The notes beneath the pieces are model-generated. The model saw nothing but the letters and a program-made list of their open reading frames with translations. It ran no database searches and was not told where the DNA came from. From NCBI RefSeq assembly GCF_000293805.1, contig NZ_AMBZ01000003.1:186001-250000 (forward strand): a DNA stretch of 64,000 nt. Direction: 5' to 3'. A program made the position numbers and the translations under genes. The DNA is from Paenibacillus alvei DSM 29 (GTDB lineage: Bacteria; Bacillota; Bacilli; Paenibacillales; Paenibacillaceae). This document shows positions 62,302 to 64,000 of the stretch, piece after piece (the first letter of the stretch is position 1; each line of letters starts with the position of its first letter).

Positions 62302-63543
62302 TTAATTCCAAAAAAGCGACATCTTCTCATCCATGCTGTCCATATGAATGCCGCCAACTTCTGCAATGCGCTTTATCCGATACATCAGTGTATTCGTATG
62401 AACATGGAGGGCTTCCGCTGTACGCTTCACATTGCAATCGTGACGAAGATATTGTTCGATCGTATGCATAAGCTCACCGAAATGTTCGGAATCATATACA
62501 CGCAGCTTCTCCAGCCCATCATGCTGATAAGCCTGCTGTGCAGCATGATTCGCGGAGCGCGCGGAACGCTGCTCGGTCAATATTGGCAGATGGCGATAAT
62601 AGCCCAGCTCGCTGTAGCTATGGATAGAAGCGAGTTCGTCAGGGAATGCCTTCTTTAAGGAAAGAGTGGTCATTGCCTCCTCATAAGATCGCGATACGTT
62701 AAGAAATGATGAAGAGCTGTCGCTGGCACCACTGCAAGTGGGGGAGGCGCCGAATCGCTGTTCCATATGGAGAAGAAGTTGTTGGCATTGCACCTTAGAC
62801 ATGTGAAGCGTATTACCTGCTTGTGCTTGCTGCATTAGACCCGGCATCATGATGAGACGGTCACGCTCAACTACATGCAGCAATATCCGAAGATGCTGTG
62901 TTGTCTTTAACGTATATTGAATTTGGCGGTATAGCTTTTCTTGGATAGGGGTGTTGAACTGGATGATCCATATGAAATATTCAGATGGGAATGTAATGCC
63001 TAGCCGAGCTGCGTGCTCTCGTATTGCTTGCTCAGATGAGTGATGTCCGGTTATAAGCTGCCAGAAGAAATCATGCTTGTGCTGCTCCTGCCGTCTGCTG
63101 TGCAACTGGTGCTGCATAAGCTTGGACTTGGCAGCCTGAGCCGCTCGCGACAAGGTATGAAGGGCGGTATCCGGCAGCGGCTGCTCGTTGTCGAGCACCC
63201 ATATGTAGCCGATAATATCCTGTTGATGGCGAATGGCTACAGCCAAACGATTGCCGAGGCCAACCTCATCGATATGCTGGATGCGTATCGGTTCTGTGCT
63301 GGACATAAGCCGCTGCATCGTTCCATCTCTCCATAATGCGCTGATCACCTGCTCCGGGACGCGCCGACCGATAATGGTCGCAATCCGCGCTGGATCGGTG
63401 CCCGGATGATGCGTGCTGTACGCAAGCAGCTTATGTCCGGCATCTTCAATTGTGACAGGACACTGCAGCAGATCACTGACGGTGTCGGCAACCGCTTCCA
63501 GACTGTCAAAATGCTGTTCGAAAAGATGGTTTATTTTATTCAT
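62302..63543 (-). CDS. PucR/CdaR-type regulator, AdeR-like (activator of ald)
   Basis: 413 residues. N-terminal PucR/GAF-like part (~1-130), a middle GGDEF-like region typical of the family, and the C-terminal HTH_30 (YLRHDCNVKRTAEALHVHTN, TLMYRIKRIAEVGGIHM). B. subtilis AdeR activates ald, and here the gene sits just upstream of ald on the same strand. ATG 63543 is 8 bases from GAGGAG; ATG 63549 is too close. Confidence 0.88.
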   Translation of the reverse strand: MNKINHLFEQHFDSLEAVADTVSDLLQCPVTIEDAGHKLLAYSTHHPGTDPARIATIIGRRVPEQVISALWRDGTMQRLMSSTEPIRIQHIDEVGLGNRLAVAIRHQQDIIGYIWVLDNEQPLPDTALHTLSRAAQAAKSKLMQHQLHSRRQEQHKHDFFWQLITGHHSSEQAIREHAARLGITFPSEYFIWIIQFNTPIQEKLYRQIQYTLKTTQHLRILLHVVERDRLIMMPGLMQQAQAGNTLHMSKVQCQQLLLHMEQRFGASPTCSGASDSSSSFLNVSRSYEEAMTTLSLKKAFPDELASIHSYSELGYYRHLPILTEQRSARSANHAAQQAYQHDGLEKLRVYDSEHFGELMHTIEQYLRHDCNVKRTAEALHVHTNTLMYRIKRIAEVGGIHMDSMDEKMSLFWN

Positions 63544-63650
63544 GCACATGGCTCCTCAACGATAGGAAGATCATGACTATTTTAGCATGAAATCCATCGT
63601 TTTGTAGCCGGATTCATCAATTTAAATGCCGACATCCAGTGTGCCATAAG

Positions 63651-64000
63651 ATGGAAAGCGACCGCGCCACCATGCTCTATCATCCCTTCAATTTGAGTGA
63701 AGCAGTGGAAACGATTCTGCTGACGATGGAAGCCGTTATTTTCGAGAAACAGTTGCAATGGGACTATGACATCGAGCCTGATTTGATGGTGCATGGCAGC
63801 AGTGAACCAATTAAGCAGGTCGTTCTCATTTTGCTTGATAACGCCCTCAAGTATACGAATCCGAACGGATCCGTAACCATTTCTCTGAAAATACAGCATC
63901 AGGATGTCGTTCTTACGGTGTCCAATACAGGCAAAGGGAGTGCGCCTGAGCATCTGTCTCGGATTTTTGATCGCTTCTATCGAACCGATGCGTCGAGATC
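63651..64000 (+). pseudogene. Histidine-kinase C-terminus, 5' part missing, runs off the window
   Basis: From ATG 63651 the frame encodes the ATPase half of a sensor kinase: LMVHGSSEPIKQVVLILLDN, ALKYTNPNGSVTIS, VSNTGKGSAPEHLSRIFDRF. Homology starts abruptly at 63651. Just upstream there are no sensor, membrane or phospho-His segments, only ~100 bases of unrelated sequence with a stop in frame, and then the divergent regulator gene. So it is a truncated remnant or a kinase lacking its own His domain. The end is outside the window. Confidence 0.75.

Noticed and set aside
63582..63953. 123-codon minus-strand frame at the window end
   Set aside because: Shadow of the histidine-kinase ATPase domain on the plus strand.
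1..64000. CRISPR arrays, rRNA, tRNA, prophage
   Set aside because: No regularly spaced repeats, no tRNA- or rRNA-like sequence and no phage structural genes were seen by eye.

Overview
The window reads as chromosome of a Paenibacillus-like, endospore-forming Firmicute. The reasons are mid-40s GC, strong AGGAGG-type ribosome sites, a cell-surface enzyme with three C-terminal SLH domains, a YesM/YesN two-component pair, MocR and HxlR regulators, a YqkE-type protein, an AdeR-like regulator next to alanine dehydrogenase, and an NRPS of Bacillales type. No rRNA, tRNA or CRISPR array was seen.

Layout. 1-6.0 kb is the 3' end of an NRPS: two adenylation domains predicted for Val then Asn, and a terminal thioesterase, interrupted by a one-base frameshift in a carrier domain. 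6.6-12.1 kb holds a Gls24-like protein, an M29 aminopeptidase, a TetR regulator, a membrane-anchored PAF-acetylhydrolase-like esterase and a secreted BSP-type metallopeptidase. These promoters share AGTACN5GTACT palindromes, probably the TetR operator. 12.3-39.3 kb is a large glycan-utilization locus: a CUT1 sugar transporter without its ATPase, a surface-anchored PL8 lyase, GH29 and GH95 fucosidases, a DUF2264 protein, a GH88 unsaturated glucuronyl hydrolase, KduI/KduD/KdgK/KdgA, YesM/YesN sensors and a GH112 phosphorylase.

In the glycan locus seven promoters carry a GGTCAAAAT box whose start lies 59-60 bp upstream of a -10-like hexamer. This suggests one YesN regulon that includes the distant GH112 gene. 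The inferred flow is: cleavage of a uronic-acid polysaccharide at the cell surface, import, defucosylation and removal of the unsaturated uronate inside, then conversion through KDG and KDPG to pyruvate and triose phosphate.

39-57 kb is a mosaic of housekeeping and stress genes: GNAT proteins, an ArsR-DUF2087 regulator, an APH-like kinase, a cupin under an FNR/CRP-like box, UDP-GlcNAc 2-epimerase, a small alarmone synthetase, an HmoA-like haem monooxygenase, a HxlR/quinone-reductase pair, a LysE/MocR pair and HAD phosphatases. 56-61 kb has a LysR gene and a YeiH-type exporter separated by a DUF4260 gene, a 27-residue type I toxin with a probable antisense RNA, and an intact 1481-bp IS4-family element flanked by 9-bp direct repeats. 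61-63.5 kb has ald and its PucR/AdeR-like regulator, and the window ends in a 5'-truncated histidine kinase.

Four genes (NRPS, YdeI-like, VOC, DUF4260) each look broken by loss of a single base, three of them in homopolymer runs. Sequencing or assembly error is therefore a serious alternative to real pseudogenes.
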